In this document: one piece after another, positions 1 through 8,069 of the stretch | How the letters are laid out: every line of letters begins with the position of its first letter | Position numbering within the stretch: position 1 is the first letter of the stretch | NCBI GenBank assembly: GCA_022821585.1 | Contig: JAJEDI010000071.1 | Span: 30,846 to 94,845, forward strand | DNA length: 64,000 nucleotides | Direction: 5' to 3' | Source of the DNA: Caldilineaceae bacterium | Lineage (GTDB): Bacteria > Chloroflexota > Anaerolineae > Caldilineales > Caldilineaceae | Position numbers and translations under genes: made by a program | Notes under the pieces: generated by a model | Seen by the model: the letters and a program-made list of their open reading frames with translations, nothing else | Database searches by the model: none | What the model was told of the DNA's origin: nothing

Positions 1-1065
1 GCCGCCCACGGGCAGCGTCAATTTTGCTCCTATCCCCGCTGCCGCGCACGCCTCCACCGCCTCCGGATCGTAGAGCGCCATCACCCAGCCGTTCGCGCCT
101 TGACGCAGCAGCTCTTCCAGAACGAACGTGGAGTCCCCTGCACTGCCGCCGCCGATGTTGTCGCCCATCTCCATCATCGACACCGGCTTCTCATCGCTCG
201 CCATCGCCATCTCCACCGCCTCGGCCGGGCCTGGTATCTTCGGCAGCAGCTCGTCCCGCGTCGACCACATCATGTCGGCCAGCCTCTGCGCTTCCCGGTC
301 GGCCAGCTCCTGGTCTCCGTCTGCCACCACCACGATGCACGGCCCCATCCACGGCACATCCGCATATTGGTAACCGGCCGCCACACTCGTCGCCAGGATC
401 CCCGGCTGTCCCTCCAACTCGATCGCCGCGTCCATCACCGGCTTCATCGGGCGCATGTTCGTATTGTGAAATGCGATGTTATAGACTAGCTCCGGCTTGG
501 CGATACTCGAAACCGGCCGCACCTCGCCCCGCACCGTGCGCGTGAGCAGCTCCGCCGCCTGCAACCCCCGCTCCCGCTGGTCGACGTGCGGGCACGTCTT
601 GTAGATAATCAGCGCCGTCGCATCCTCCACCAGCTGCGGGGGCACGTTGCCGTGATAGTCGTGCGTCACAACGACCGGAAAGTCGGGCCCGACAAGCTCC
701 CGCACGCGCCGCGTCGTCTCGCCGTCCCCCTGCGGAAAATTCTCCGCCACAAACGCCCCGTGCAGACCCAACAACAGCCCGTCCAGCGGCATGGCGTCGC
801 CAATCAACCCCAGAAGTTCGTCCAGGAGAGACTCATAGGTCTCCGCCTCCACTGCCCCCGCCGGCGTAGCCACCGCTCCCATTAGCGGCACGATCTCGTA
901 ACCGTACGCCTCCGCTCCCGCGATGAATCCACCCACCTCGTGGAACGTCGGTCGGTACTGCTCGATGATCTCCTGCCCCCGCACGAAACGAAAGTCCGAC
1001 AGTGTCGTCGGAAATGAAGCAAATGTGTTGGACTCGTGATTCAGTGAAGCGATGCCAATGCGCAT
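1..1065 (-). CDS. M81 family metallopeptidase (MlrC/microcystinase C-like), 3' end outside window
   Basis: This is a 355-codon partial gene that runs off the left edge; family members are usually close to 500 residues. The N-terminus (RIGIASLNHESNTF) and LHGA near residue 101 match the DUF1485/MlrC fold. Likely zinc ligands are D136 and H138 in HDYHGN and H160 in CPHVD. A glycine-rich DNIGGGSAGDST stretch near residue 330 matches the start of the family's C-terminal domain. M81 enzymes are metal-dependent; MlrC hydrolyses linearised microcystin, but most homologues have unknown substrates. The ATG at 1065 follows an AGGAGA ribosome site (1071-1076). The assignment to family is strong; the substrate is unknown. 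Confidence 0.85.
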   Translation of the reverse strand, partial: MRIGIASLNHESNTFASFPTTLSDFRFVRGQEIIEQYRPTFHEVGGFIAGAEAYGYEIVPLMGAVATPAGAVEAETYESLLDELLGLIGDAMPLDGLLLGLHGAFVAENFPQGDGETTRRVRELVGPDFPVVVTHDYHGNVPPQLVEDATALIIYKTCPHVDQRERGLQAAELLTRTVRGEVRPVSSIAKPELVYNIAFHNTNMRPMKPVMDAAIELEGQPGILATSVAAGYQYADVPWMGPCIVVVADGDQELADREAQRLADMMWSTRDELLPKIPGPAEAVEMAMASDEKPVSMMEMGDNIGGGSAGDSTFVLEELLRQGANGWVMALYDPEAVEACAAAGIGAKLTLPVGG

Positions 1066-1331
1066 GATAGGTCTCCTTTTTCCTGTGCAACTTTGCCCGG
1101 CCAGAGATCATCAGTATAATCAAGCCAGGAGACGATACTCCATGGTAGCGGTCATTATCTGCCTGCATAGCCTGATCTGCAACCCGGCCTAAAACGCGCC
1201 AACGCTGCCGCTTCCTTCGTGAAAAAGGTTCGTCTCCTGCCGGTTGTTTTCAGGCGATACGATTCGTTGTAATCCACCAGGGCACACCGGAACCGTTCGC
1301 TCTGGACACAGAACCCTTACAGGAGGACAGC

Positions 1332-1928
1332 ATGGCATTCACTCTCGAAATCGGCGACAAGGCACTCGACTTCAAGCTCATCGCCACCGACGGCGAAGTC
1401 TACACGCTCGGTTGCTTTGACGACGCCGAAACGCTCGTCGTCTTCTTCACCTGCAACCACTGCCCCTACGTAATCGGCTCCGACGAAGCGACGCGCGCCT
1501 CCGCCGACAAGTTCGCCTCCAAGGGCGTCAAGTTCGTCGGCATCAACTCCAACAGCGTCCATGTCAACGCCGAAGACGACTTCCGCCACATGGTCGAACG
1601 CATGGGAGAGCACAAGTTCCCCTGGGTCTACCTGCGCGACGAAACCCAGGAGGTCGCCAAGGCCTACGGGGCGCTCCGCACCCCCCACTTTTACGTCTTC
1701 AACAAGGACCGCGAACTGGTCTACACCGGCCGCGGCGTCGACAGCCCGCGTGACGCCACCCAGGCCACCGAATTCGACCTCGACCGCGCCCTGGAGGAGC
1801 ACACCTCCGGCCAGTCCGTCAGCACCACGCTGACCAACCCGATCGGCTGCAATGTCAAGTGGGCCGGCGAAGATGCCCACTGGATGCCCGCCGACGCCTG
1901 CGATCTCGTCCTGCCGCAGCCGGCCTAG
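1332..1928 (+). CDS. Thioredoxin-fold redoxin (AhpC/TSA-like, PRX-like1 type)
   Basis: This 198-residue cytosolic protein has a thioredoxin fold with the redox pair C41-N-H-C44 in FFTCNHCPY, followed by GINSNS and a TPHFYVF segment carrying the cis-proline. These are hallmarks of the small redoxin family annotated as thioredoxin-like or peroxiredoxin-like 1. It probably reduces disulfides or peroxides. No signal peptide is visible. AGGAGGACAGC (1320-1330) just before the ATG is a strong ribosome site. It is monocistronic or loosely linked to the PLP-enzyme gene downstream. The physiological partner cannot be told from sequence. Confidence 0.88.
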   Translation: MAFTLEIGDKALDFKLIATDGEVYTLGCFDDAETLVVFFTCNHCPYVIGSDEATRASADKFASKGVKFVGINSNSVHVNAEDDFRHMVERMGEHKFPWVYLRDETQEVAKAYGALRTPHFYVFNKDRELVYTGRGVDSPRDATQATEFDLDRALEEHTSGQSVSTTLTNPIGCNVKWAGEDAHWMPADACDLVLPQPA

Positions 1929-2035
1929 AGCTGTAGCCGAACTCTCTTACTCGCGGCGCGTATCGTTTCACGCGATACGCGCCGTACTTGACCCCACAAC
2001 TGTCCTCCCTTCACCAAGAAAGAGGTGGTACGCTC

Positions 2036-3157
2036 ATGCCCTCCTACGAAGAACTGGACATCACCCCAACGATCAACGCCAACGCCACCCTCACCAGGCT
2101 CGGCGGCTCCATCATGCCGCCCGAAGTTCTGGAAGCGATGATGGCAGCGGCCAAATCCTTCGTTGAACTGCCGGAGTTGCAGCGCCGCGTCGGCAATCGT
2201 ATCGCCCTCCTCACCCAGAACGAGGCCTGCTACGTCAGTTCGGGCGCAGCCGGGGGCATCGTCGTCGCCATAGCCGCCTGTGTCACCGGCAACGAAGAAT
2301 GGGCGATCGAACAGCTGCCGGACCTGACCGGTCTCAAGAATGAGGTCATCGTCCACAAGTCTCAGCGCAACGGCTACGATCACGCCGTCCGCCAGGTTGG
2401 CGTCCGGCTGACTGAGATCGGCTGGCCCGGCCAAGCCGAACTCTGGCAGCTGGAGAGAGCGATCAACGAAAAGACTGCCGCGGTGATCTGGTTTGAGGGC
2501 GCTTTGGGGTCGCCTGGCGACATTCCTCTGGAAAAGGTGATCGACACGGCCCACGCACACGGCGTGCCCGTCCTCGTGGACGCCGCCGCCCAGCTCCCGC
2601 CAGTCGAAAACCTGTGGAAGTTCACCCAGATGGGCGCCGACGCCGCAATCTTCAGCGGCGGCAAAGACCTGCGCGGCCCCCAGTCCTCTGGCCTCGTTCT
2701 CGGCAAACAGTGGCTCATCGACGCCTGCGCCCTAAACGGCAATCCCAACCACAGCATCGGCCGCCCCATGAAGGTCGGCAAGGAAGAAATGTTGGGCCTG
2801 CTCGCCGCCGTCGAGCGCTACCTGTCCCTCGATCACGAAGCGCGCACCTCGCAGATGGAGGAGATCGTGGCCGGATGGTGCAGCGAGCTAAACCGGCTGG
2901 ACGGTGTGACCGCCACCCGGTCATTCCCCAGCGAGGCGAACCAGCCGATGCCGCGCACGCGCGTCCAAATCGACGCCTCCGTTGTGGGCCGAACACAGAG
3001 CGAGATCCTCCAGGGAATGCGCGAAGGGACGCCGTCAGTAAACGCAGCCTCCGGACCGGACGAAACCATCATGCTCAATCCGCAAACGTTGGAGGAAGGC
3101 GAAGAAGAGATAGTCCTGGCCCGACTCGTGGAGGAGATTCAGGGTGGCGGGAACTGA
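2036..3157 (+). CDS. SelA-like PLP-dependent enzyme (aminotransferase class V fold)
   Basis: This 373-residue protein belongs to the fold type I PLP family related to L-seryl-tRNA(Sec) selenium transferase and to D-glucosaminate-6-phosphate ammonia-lyase-type enzymes. SGGKDLRGPQ contains the predicted Schiff-base lysine K210, and VDAAAQ (D182) fits the cofactor-nitrogen aspartate. It lacks the extra N-terminal domain of true SelA, and no selenocysteine genes are nearby, so a selenium role is unlikely. A lyase or ammonia-lyase acting on an amino sugar acid is a reasonable guess. The ATG at 2036 is chosen over an earlier in-frame start because GAGGTGG (2022-2028) lies just upstream. Confidence 0.8.
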   Translation: MPSYEELDITPTINANATLTRLGGSIMPPEVLEAMMAAAKSFVELPELQRRVGNRIALLTQNEACYVSSGAAGGIVVAIAACVTGNEEWAIEQLPDLTGLKNEVIVHKSQRNGYDHAVRQVGVRLTEIGWPGQAELWQLERAINEKTAAVIWFEGALGSPGDIPLEKVIDTAHAHGVPVLVDAAAQLPPVENLWKFTQMGADAAIFSGGKDLRGPQSSGLVLGKQWLIDACALNGNPNHSIGRPMKVGKEEMLGLLAAVERYLSLDHEARTSQMEEIVAGWCSELNRLDGVTATRSFPSEANQPMPRTRVQIDASVVGRTQSEILQGMREGTPSVNAASGPDETIMLNPQTLEEGEEEIVLARLVEEIQGGGN

Positions 3158-3196
3158 GCGTTCAATCCTTCCCCTACCCCACTTTGCGTTTGAAAA

Positions 3197-3586
3197 ATGA
3201 GCTACGCAAGGTGCATCTGCAATCAACCCTACTTGCACGCTCCGGACCAGCCAAGACAGGAAGAGCCACTGTTCGGCCTTACGATCGGCAAAGTGTACAA
3301 AGTCATCTCCGATCCCACTGCCGAACAGCATGGCATGACCCGTATCATTGACGAGAGCTTCGGCGAACCCGGAAGCGAAGATGGGTACCTCTATCCATCA
3401 GATTACTTTGAACCTTTTCTTCAGGATGAACACCTCGGTCGTACTTCGCTGACCATTTACTGGGATGAATACACAAAAGGCGTGCTCAATGCCGAAGCCG
3501 TTGCTTCCGGGAAGTCTGTCTCAGCACTGATACGTGATTGCGTGGAACAGCGCTTGAACCTGCCCCGTCAGGAGAAAAAACCCTGA
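3197..3586 (+). CDS. Hypothetical protein with C-terminal ribbon-helix-helix-like segment
   Basis: This 129-residue protein is not assigned to a characterised family. Residues about 25-75 look like a small beta-barrel (GKVYKV, then DGYLYPSDYFEPF). The C-terminal 40 residues have a beta strand and two helices (SLTIYWDEYTKGVL followed by SGKSVSALIRDCVEQRL) in the pattern of ribbon-helix-helix DNA-binding proteins. It could be an autoregulatory antitoxin-like protein, but no toxin gene follows directly. Its base composition is lower in GC than the enzymes on either side. No good ribosome site precedes the ATG, so the start is uncertain. Confidence 0.6.
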   Translation: MSYARCICNQPYLHAPDQPRQEEPLFGLTIGKVYKVISDPTAEQHGMTRIIDESFGEPGSEDGYLYPSDYFEPFLQDEHLGRTSLTIYWDEYTKGVLNAEAVASGKSVSALIRDCVEQRLNLPRQEKKP

Positions 3587-3848
3587 GAAGGGAAGGTGGC
3601 ATGCCAGTCGGCAACCGAAGTGACTATCACTCCCGGAGACAAATCTTGGCCTCTCGGCAGTGTCCAGCAAGTAACACAGAACAATAATACCAATCCAAAC
3701 TGCGATATTTCCCCAGTGACGCCAAAGGCCCGTCCTGACCCAATGACAAGACAACTGTGTATGTAGGAATCTGGCGTCCTATCTCTTGAAATTCCCTTCC
3801 AAAGCCTTATGAGTCACCGACGTCCCCTCTGGAAAATGAGGTGTAGAA

Positions 3849-4328
3849 ATGTCTGTAGCAAAAAGCGTCGCAGGGCTGATCCTTGCCTTCCTACTCGGCG
3901 TCGCAGTCATGACCCTGTATTACGAACGATTTGGCCAACCCAACTACGAGTCACTCCTCAATGCTGAAGCGTCTCTCTCACTCTATGATTACGCACAGAC
4001 TATCTGCATAGAAGACTCTCCAATTTGGCCACTGCAAGAAATCCAGGCGACTAGCTGGGAAGACATGGAGCGAAACTATGCCAGAACCTATGCGCGAATG
4101 TCCCAGGTCATTCCTCCACCTTCAATGAAAAGCTATCACGAAGCTCTGCTCGAAATGAATTCAATCCTCCGCCATCAAGCTGAACAGAACCGAAAAGAAC
4201 AAGTGCATTTTGATGCCGGGACTGAGCGTTTTCTCCACCTCTCGCACTCGATGGTTTCTATCCTCAAAGAAGAGACAGAGGTTATCCCGACATTAGATCG
4301 GCTATGGCTGGCGGCATATGGGTGCTAG
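3849..4328 (+). CDS. Hypothetical membrane-anchored protein
   Basis: This 159-residue protein has one N-terminal hydrophobic helix (about residues 5-25, GLILAFLLGVAVMTLYY). A mostly helical extracytoplasmic domain follows, containing two cysteines (in TICIED and the final AYGC). No known family was recognised. GAGGTG precedes the ATG by a few bases. The gene sits between the ribbon-helix-helix-like gene and the toxin-antitoxin pair and shares their lower GC content and less biased codons, which suggests the whole 3.2-5.3 kb stretch arrived together. The function is unknown. Confidence 0.6.
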   Translation: MSVAKSVAGLILAFLLGVAVMTLYYERFGQPNYESLLNAEASLSLYDYAQTICIEDSPIWPLQEIQATSWEDMERNYARTYARMSQVIPPPSMKSYHEALLEMNSILRHQAEQNRKEQVHFDAGTERFLHLSHSMVSILKEETEVIPTLDRLWLAAYGC

Positions 4329-4400
4329 ATGCATGTGTCTTGCTTACAGAGCCGATGGATCATCTCAGTATACGGATGTCGAGATTTCTCTATGGTTTCC

Positions 4401-4446
4401 TTTACAAAGACCGCAGTTCATGCTAAACTTAGCCAATAATAGCTAA
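4401..4446 (+). promoter_or_regulatory. Sigma70-type promoter with overlapping triple GCTAA operator
   Basis: TTTACA (4401-4406) and TAAACT (4424-4429) are separated by 17 bases. Three copies of a pentamer in alternating orientation overlap and follow the -10 box: GCTAA (4422-4426), TTAGC (4429-4433) and GCTAA (4442-4446). Antitoxins of the Phd/YefM family bind palindromes over their own promoters, so this is the likely autoregulatory site of the downstream pair. The assignment is inferred from position and symmetry. Confidence 0.6.
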
Positions 4447-4469
4447 CATCAGCCAGGGGAGCTGTGACT

Positions 4470-4814
4470 ATGAAGATCGCAACCATCAGCGCTACAGAGG
4501 CGAAGAATCGTTTTGGCGACGTGATTCGCCGAGCCTACCGCAGCCAAGAGCATCTAGTCGTTGAGCGGGGAGGAATCCCTGTCGTTGCCATAGTGCCTAT
4601 CAGCGACTATGAGCAATTCCTGACGCAAGGCAGCGGCAATGAAACAATGAGTGTCGGAGAAGAATTGTCCAACGCGAGTGCCCAAAACGATGCAGGGAAT
4701 CGTCTGATGGCGTTTCTCGAAGAAATGCACGCGCAAATGCCCGATGTGCCCGAAGAAGAGGTCCAAAAGGACATTGAAGAAGCAATTGCAGCAGTGCGTG
4801 CCGAGAAAAGATGA
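4470..4814 (+). CDS. Phd/YefM-type antitoxin
   Basis: This 114-residue protein has the Phd/YefM N-terminal DNA-binding domain (ATISATEAKNRFGDVIRRAY, then VVERGGIPVVAIVPISDYE). The acidic, helical C-terminal tail would wrap the toxin. AGGGGAG at 4455-4461 sits about 8 bases before the ATG at 4470 but only 2 before a GTG at 4464, so the ATG is preferred. The stop overlaps the toxin start (ATGA at 4811-4814), implying translational coupling. It should repress its own promoter through the GCTAA repeats upstream. Confidence 0.85.
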   Translation: MKIATISATEAKNRFGDVIRRAYRSQEHLVVERGGIPVVAIVPISDYEQFLTQGSGNETMSVGEELSNASAQNDAGNRLMAFLEEMHAQMPDVPEEEVQKDIEEAIAAVRAEKR

Positions 4815-5263
4815 GAGTCGTATTGGATACAAATGTTTGGATTAGTTCTTTGATCGCTCCCACCGGCACGCCAGCCACCGTTCTAAGTAATCTAAGTGAT
4901 CATGTGTTGATCGCTTCGGAGGAAATGTTGGAGGAGATCCAAAGAGTTTTGCAATACGATCGAATAGCGAAACGATACAATTTGACTCCAGAGAAAGTAG
5001 GCGCTTACGTCGTCAATATCCGAGAGCAAGTAGAGATTATCTCTGCAGAACTGCCGGACTCTCCCATCGTGGAGTCTGATCCCTCAGACGATAAGTTTCT
5101 TGTATGCGCAGTGAAAGGGAAGGCAGACTGTATCGTTACTGGTGACCGCCACTTGCTACGCCTCGAAAAATATCGGGGAATTCCAATAGTGTCTCCGGCG
5201 ACAATCTTGGCTTTTTTGGAATCTGAATCGTCTCAAATGAACGGTTTCAGGTCAGGGCCTTGA
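4811..5263 (+). CDS. PIN-domain toxin (COG1569/PIN_3 type)
   Basis: This 150-residue PIN nuclease spans the full domain. Metal-binding acidic residues are visible: D6 in LDTNVW, a glutamate in EEMLEEI (37-42), D94 in DPSDDKFLVC and D112 in VTGDRHL. PIN toxins are Mg2+-dependent RNases that block translation. The four-base overlap with the antitoxin gene is typical of a toxin-antitoxin pair. The GC content is lower than in flanking metabolic genes, consistent with acquisition by transfer. The RNA target cannot be inferred. Confidence 0.88.
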   Translation: MRVVLDTNVWISSLIAPTGTPATVLSNLSDHVLIASEEMLEEIQRVLQYDRIAKRYNLTPEKVGAYVVNIREQVEIISAELPDSPIVESDPSDDKFLVCAVKGKADCIVTGDRHLLRLEKYRGIPIVSPATILAFLESESSQMNGFRSGP

Positions 5264-5290
5264 GACGATTCTGTCGGCAACTCATAGCAG

Positions 5291-5317
5291 GACCTATTTT
5301 AGAGTCAACAATAGGTC
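5291..5317 (+). terminator. Inverted repeat after the toxin gene, possible terminator
   Basis: GACCTATT (5291-5298) and AATAGGTC (5310-5317) form a perfect 8-bp stem with an 11-base loop, 28 bases after the toxin stop. The following TTAT is only weakly U-rich, so termination efficiency is uncertain. Confidence 0.4.
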
Positions 5318-5428
5318 TTATGCCCTCCGGTGGACCGCTACCGCCATTCAGTCCTACCCTTACATCCCGAAATTCTTGCTAAATTGAACAGTTCAGCTTA
5401 AGGGGATCAACGCGTATCATGTTAGAAT

Positions 5429-5473
5429 CCCCCCAATCCCACCCATCCCACGCCCCCCAACCCGACCCACCCC
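5429..5473 (-). other. G-quadruplex-forming tract on the minus strand, upstream of the enolase-superfamily gene
   Basis: On the plus strand eight C runs of 3-6 bases occur within 45 bases (5429-5434, 5438-5440, 5442-5444, 5447-5449, 5453-5458, 5461-5463, 5466-5468, 5470-5473), separated by 1-4 bases. The minus strand therefore fits the G3+N1-7 quadruplex pattern twice over. It ends just before the CAGGAG ribosome site at 5475-5480, so it lies in the template strand of the 5' leader. Confidence 0.7.
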
Positions 5474-5486
5474 ACAGGAGCACCCG

Positions 5487-6761
5487 ATGACCGCCACCGC
5501 CAAAATCACCGACGTCGAACGCATCCTCCTCGTCATCCCCATGGTCGACCGCGTCCGCCGCGAAATGGAACGCGCCAACATCCACCGCTGGTCCGAATCC
5601 GAAATCATCCGCCTCACCCTCGACGACGGCACCGTCGCCTATGGCGAAACCATCCAGAACTACACCTGGGGACGCGTCGACGACACCGACCGCGTCATCG
5701 GCCGCTCTCCCTTCGACCTCATGTGGGACGACTCCCTCGGCGCCGGCCTCCAAATGGCCCTCTTCGACGCCGCCGGTAAAATCGCCGGCGTTCCCGTCCA
5801 CCGCCTCCTCGGCCCCAAAGTGCGCGACTGGTGCCCCGTCTCCTTTTGGGACCACGACATGGGCCCCGCCGCCTATGAGGCGGAGGCCCGCGTCGCCGTC
5901 GATCTCGGCTTCACCTCCATCAAAATCAAGACCCGTCCCTGGCACGATGTCTACGCCACCGTAAAACGCATCAGCGACGCCACGCCCGACTGGTTCCACA
6001 TCGACTGCGACTGGAACGACTTCCTGCTCGACGTGTCTACCGCCGTGCCCGTCCTCCGCGAGCTCGAGACCGACTTCCCCAAAATCGCAATCTGGGAAGG
6101 TCCGATGCAGGCCAACGACGTCGCCGGCAACCGCCTCCTGCGCGAAAAAGTGCGTACGCCCATCGCCCACCACTACGGCGGCGTCCCCGCCTCAGTAGCC
6201 ATCCAGCAGGGCTACTGCGACGGCTTCGTCATCGCCGGCGGCGTCACCAACGTTCTACGCTCCGGCATCTCCGCCGCCACCGCCAACATGCCATTCTTCA
6301 TCCAGATGGTCGGCACCGGCCTCACCACCACCATGGCCCTCCACCTCGGCGCCGTGCTCAGCCACGCCCAATGGCCCGCCATCAACTGCCACGAGCTCTA
6401 CGGGCACAACCTGCTCGACCAGCGCATCCCCGTCGTCGGCGGCTACGCCCAGACGCCCGAAGCCCCCGGCCTCGGCATCACCATCGACGAGACCGCACTC
6501 GACACCTATCGCGTCGACGTCGCCGACTTCAGCCTGCCCCGCCGCCTCATCCGCTACAGCCGCGCCAACGGCGTGCGCGTCTACTTCGCCGACACCAGCT
6601 TCAGCCAGGGCTCCAGCATGTGGGACTACTGGCGCACCGCCAACCAACCAATCTACGAGCGCGGCGTCGCCACCGCCTACCTCGACGACGACGGCACCTC
6701 CGACTTCGCCGACCTCTACCAGCGCGCCAAAGCGGCACCCGTTCTGTCGCCGGCAACATAA
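5487..6761 (+). CDS. Enolase-superfamily enzyme (mandelate racemase/muconate lactonizing type)
   Basis: This 424-residue protein has the capping domain (1-125) and a TIM barrel. K146-x-K148 (SIKIKTRP), D173/D175 (HIDCDWND) and E204 (AIWEGPM) match the catalytic lysines and two metal ligands. The usual third acidic ligand after PIA is replaced by PIAHHYGG (H228, H229), so it is not a standard acid-sugar dehydratase. Members abstract a proton alpha to a carboxylate. CAGGAG (5475-5480) defines the start. RidA follows 86 bases later and may detoxify imine or enamine by-products. The substrate is unknown. Confidence 0.8.
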   Translation: MTATAKITDVERILLVIPMVDRVRREMERANIHRWSESEIIRLTLDDGTVAYGETIQNYTWGRVDDTDRVIGRSPFDLMWDDSLGAGLQMALFDAAGKIAGVPVHRLLGPKVRDWCPVSFWDHDMGPAAYEAEARVAVDLGFTSIKIKTRPWHDVYATVKRISDATPDWFHIDCDWNDFLLDVSTAVPVLRELETDFPKIAIWEGPMQANDVAGNRLLREKVRTPIAHHYGGVPASVAIQQGYCDGFVIAGGVTNVLRSGISAATANMPFFIQMVGTGLTTTMALHLGAVLSHAQWPAINCHELYGHNLLDQRIPVVGGYAQTPEAPGLGITIDETALDTYRVDVADFSLPRRLIRYSRANGVRVYFADTSFSQGSSMWDYWRTANQPIYERGVATAYLDDDGTSDFADLYQRAKAAPVLSPAT

Positions 6762-6847
6762 CGCATACCTGCAACGCATTTTCCATCTATCCGCTACCCA
6801 ACCGCGCCGCTATCCGCCGCGCGGGCAACAACTCACAGGAGCAAAAC

Positions 6848-7297
6848 GTGTCTTATCTGGCAAAACTGAAAGAAATGGGCTACGAACTCGAGAAGATCGA
6901 CCTTGACGGCGGCCGCCTGATGGCCGCAGTCCGCTCCGGCGACCACGTCTACGTCTCCGGCCAGGTCTCCCGCTTCGGCGACGAAGAGATCATGGGCAAG
7001 GTCGGTCAGGATCTGACCACCGAGGAAGGCTACCGCGCCGCCCAACTCTGCGCCCTCGGCATCCTCCAGGCCGTCCACACCATCGCCGGCCTCGACAACG
7101 TCCGCCAGGTCGTCAAGGTCTTCGGCATGGTCAACGTCGGCCCCGGCTTCAACGACACGCCCTCGGTCATCCACGGCTGCAGCGACATGTTCATCGAGCT
7201 CTTCGGCGACGCCGGGCGCCACGCCCGCAGCGCCATCGGCCTCACCGTACCCGCCAACTGGGCCGTCGAAATCGAGGCCATCATCGCCGTCGACTGA
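6848..7297 (+). CDS. RidA family protein (YjgF/YER057c/UK114)
   Basis: This 149-residue protein has the trimeric chorismate-mutase-like RidA fold, with YVSGQVS, GYRAAQLCALGILQAV and HARSAIGLTVP segments. RidA proteins hydrolyse reactive enamines and imines; related subfamilies have other hydrolytic roles. It begins with GTG at 6848, behind CAGGAG at 6835-6840; no nearer ATG gives a complete fold. It lies 86 bases after the enolase-superfamily gene and is followed by a strong terminator, so the two probably form one unit. Confidence 0.85.
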   Translation: MSYLAKLKEMGYELEKIDLDGGRLMAAVRSGDHVYVSGQVSRFGDEEIMGKVGQDLTTEEGYRAAQLCALGILQAVHTIAGLDNVRQVVKVFGMVNVGPGFNDTPSVIHGCSDMFIELFGDAGRHARSAIGLTVPANWAVEIEAIIAVD

Positions 7298-7334
7298 GCC
7301 CGCACTTCGCTTCTAACCGGCAATAGACAAAAAG

Positions 7335-7362
7335 AAAATCCCGTTGATTTCAGCGGGATTTT
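7335..7362. terminator. Bidirectional rho-independent terminator
   Basis: AAAATCCCG (7335-7343) and CGGGATTTT (7354-7362) form a 9-bp stem with a 10-base loop. T-rich sequence follows on both strands (TTTTCGTTTCT on plus, TTTTCTTTTTG on minus). It separates the RidA gene from the convergent tRNA-Glu gene and can serve both. Confidence 0.85.
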
Positions 7363-7371
7363 TCGTTTCTG

Positions 7372-7444
7372 TACCCCGTAGGGGAGTCGAACCCCTGTCT
7401 CCACCTTGAGAGGGTGGTGTCCTGGGCCTCTAGACGAACGGGGC
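7372..7444 (-). tRNA. tRNA-Glu (CTC anticodon)
   Basis: A 73-base cloverleaf reads from 7444 leftwards. The acceptor GCCCCGT pairs with ACGGGGT (G1-U72 wobble), and the anticodon arm is CCACC-CTCTCAA-GGTGG with anticodon CTC (codon GAG, Glu). The T arm is AGGGG-TTCGACT-CCCCT. The discriminator is A, and CCA is not encoded. The shared terminator at 7335-7362 lies downstream. Confidence 0.93.
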
Positions 7445-7657
7445 AAACCACGGCAATAGCTTGTAGGCCAACAGTATACGAGAGGCGAATCCGAAAGTCA
7501 AAACCCCTTCCCCACCGCGTGTATCCAAGAATAGAGGTAAACTTTCTTAAACCTCTGGCAGCGACAGTACGATGTCCACTCAGCAATCAACTCTGAGGCA
7601 GAAGAAGCGCAGTCACTGCCCCTGACCACCAGAAACTAAAAACCGACTACTAAAAAC

Positions 7658-7836
7658 TGCAGTTCCGGGCGGTCGGGCCTATTCGGCCCTCCCTTGTGCG
7701 GGGGCTCCGCCCCCGCAACGCCCCCGGCCAACAACATGCCTCGCCGACCTGGTGTCGATATTGGTAACAGGTGCCAAATCGAAGGAGTTTCGCCAAACCA
7801 AATCGCGCCAGCCCCATCGAATCCCCTTGCGTGCCT
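7658..7836. repeat. Composite GC-rich intergenic repeat, copy A
   Basis: The left core (ACTGCAGTTC, then GGGCGGTCGGGCC, then the perfect hairpin TGCGGGGGC-TCC-GCCCCCGCA) recurs at 17365, 24938 and 53854. The right part (ATGCCTCGCCGACCTGGTGTCGA onward to about 7836) is shared only with the copy at 53842-54012. No open frame is conserved among copies. The rest of the 7445-7941 gap shows no gene. Confidence 0.85.
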
Positions 7837-7941
7837 GCCCTGTGACTCCCCGGAAGCCGGCAAATAATTTCAGCCGCCGCTGACGCCAACCCCCCGCCAG
7901 ACTGTTCCCATCGCAAACATGGGATGCCCCCTTCAACAGAT

Positions 7942-7970
7942 TTGATCCCCAAGCCTCCTCCTTCTATAAT
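7942..7970 (+). promoter_or_regulatory. Sigma70-type promoter for the radical-SAM operon
   Basis: TTGATC (7942-7947) and a perfect TATAAT (7965-7970) are spaced by 17 bases. Transcription should begin near 7977, giving a leader of about 160 bases before the start codon at 8136. No gene lies between, so this is the likely promoter of the radical-SAM and DUF2344 genes. Confidence 0.7.
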
Positions 7971-7979
7971 GACCGCATC

Positions 7980-8069
7980 TCCGGCAGTCCACCCGGACCC
8001 GCCGGAATCCCAAACGCCAGGGCGAAGCGCCAACCCGCGCCCCTGGCAATGAGCGGGTTCAAATCCCGC
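7980..8069 (+). ncRNA. Structured leader with three consecutive hairpins, the third tRNA T-arm-like
   Basis: Directly after the predicted transcription start are three stems. TCCGGC (7980-7985) pairs with GCCGGA (8001-8006), with an inner GTCC/GGAC stem. GCCAGGG (8016-8022) pairs perfectly with CCCTGGC (8041-8047). GCGGG-TTCAAAT-CCCGC (8053-8069) has exactly the form of a tRNA T arm. No acceptor stem or anticodon arm completes a tRNA, so it may be a tRNA remnant or a tRNA-mimicking regulatory leader. The folding is read by eye. Confidence 0.45.

Noticed and set aside
5379..6173. 264-codon antisense frame over the first enolase-superfamily gene
   Set aside because: It is a Gly/Asp/Val-rich shadow of C-ending codons on the other strand.
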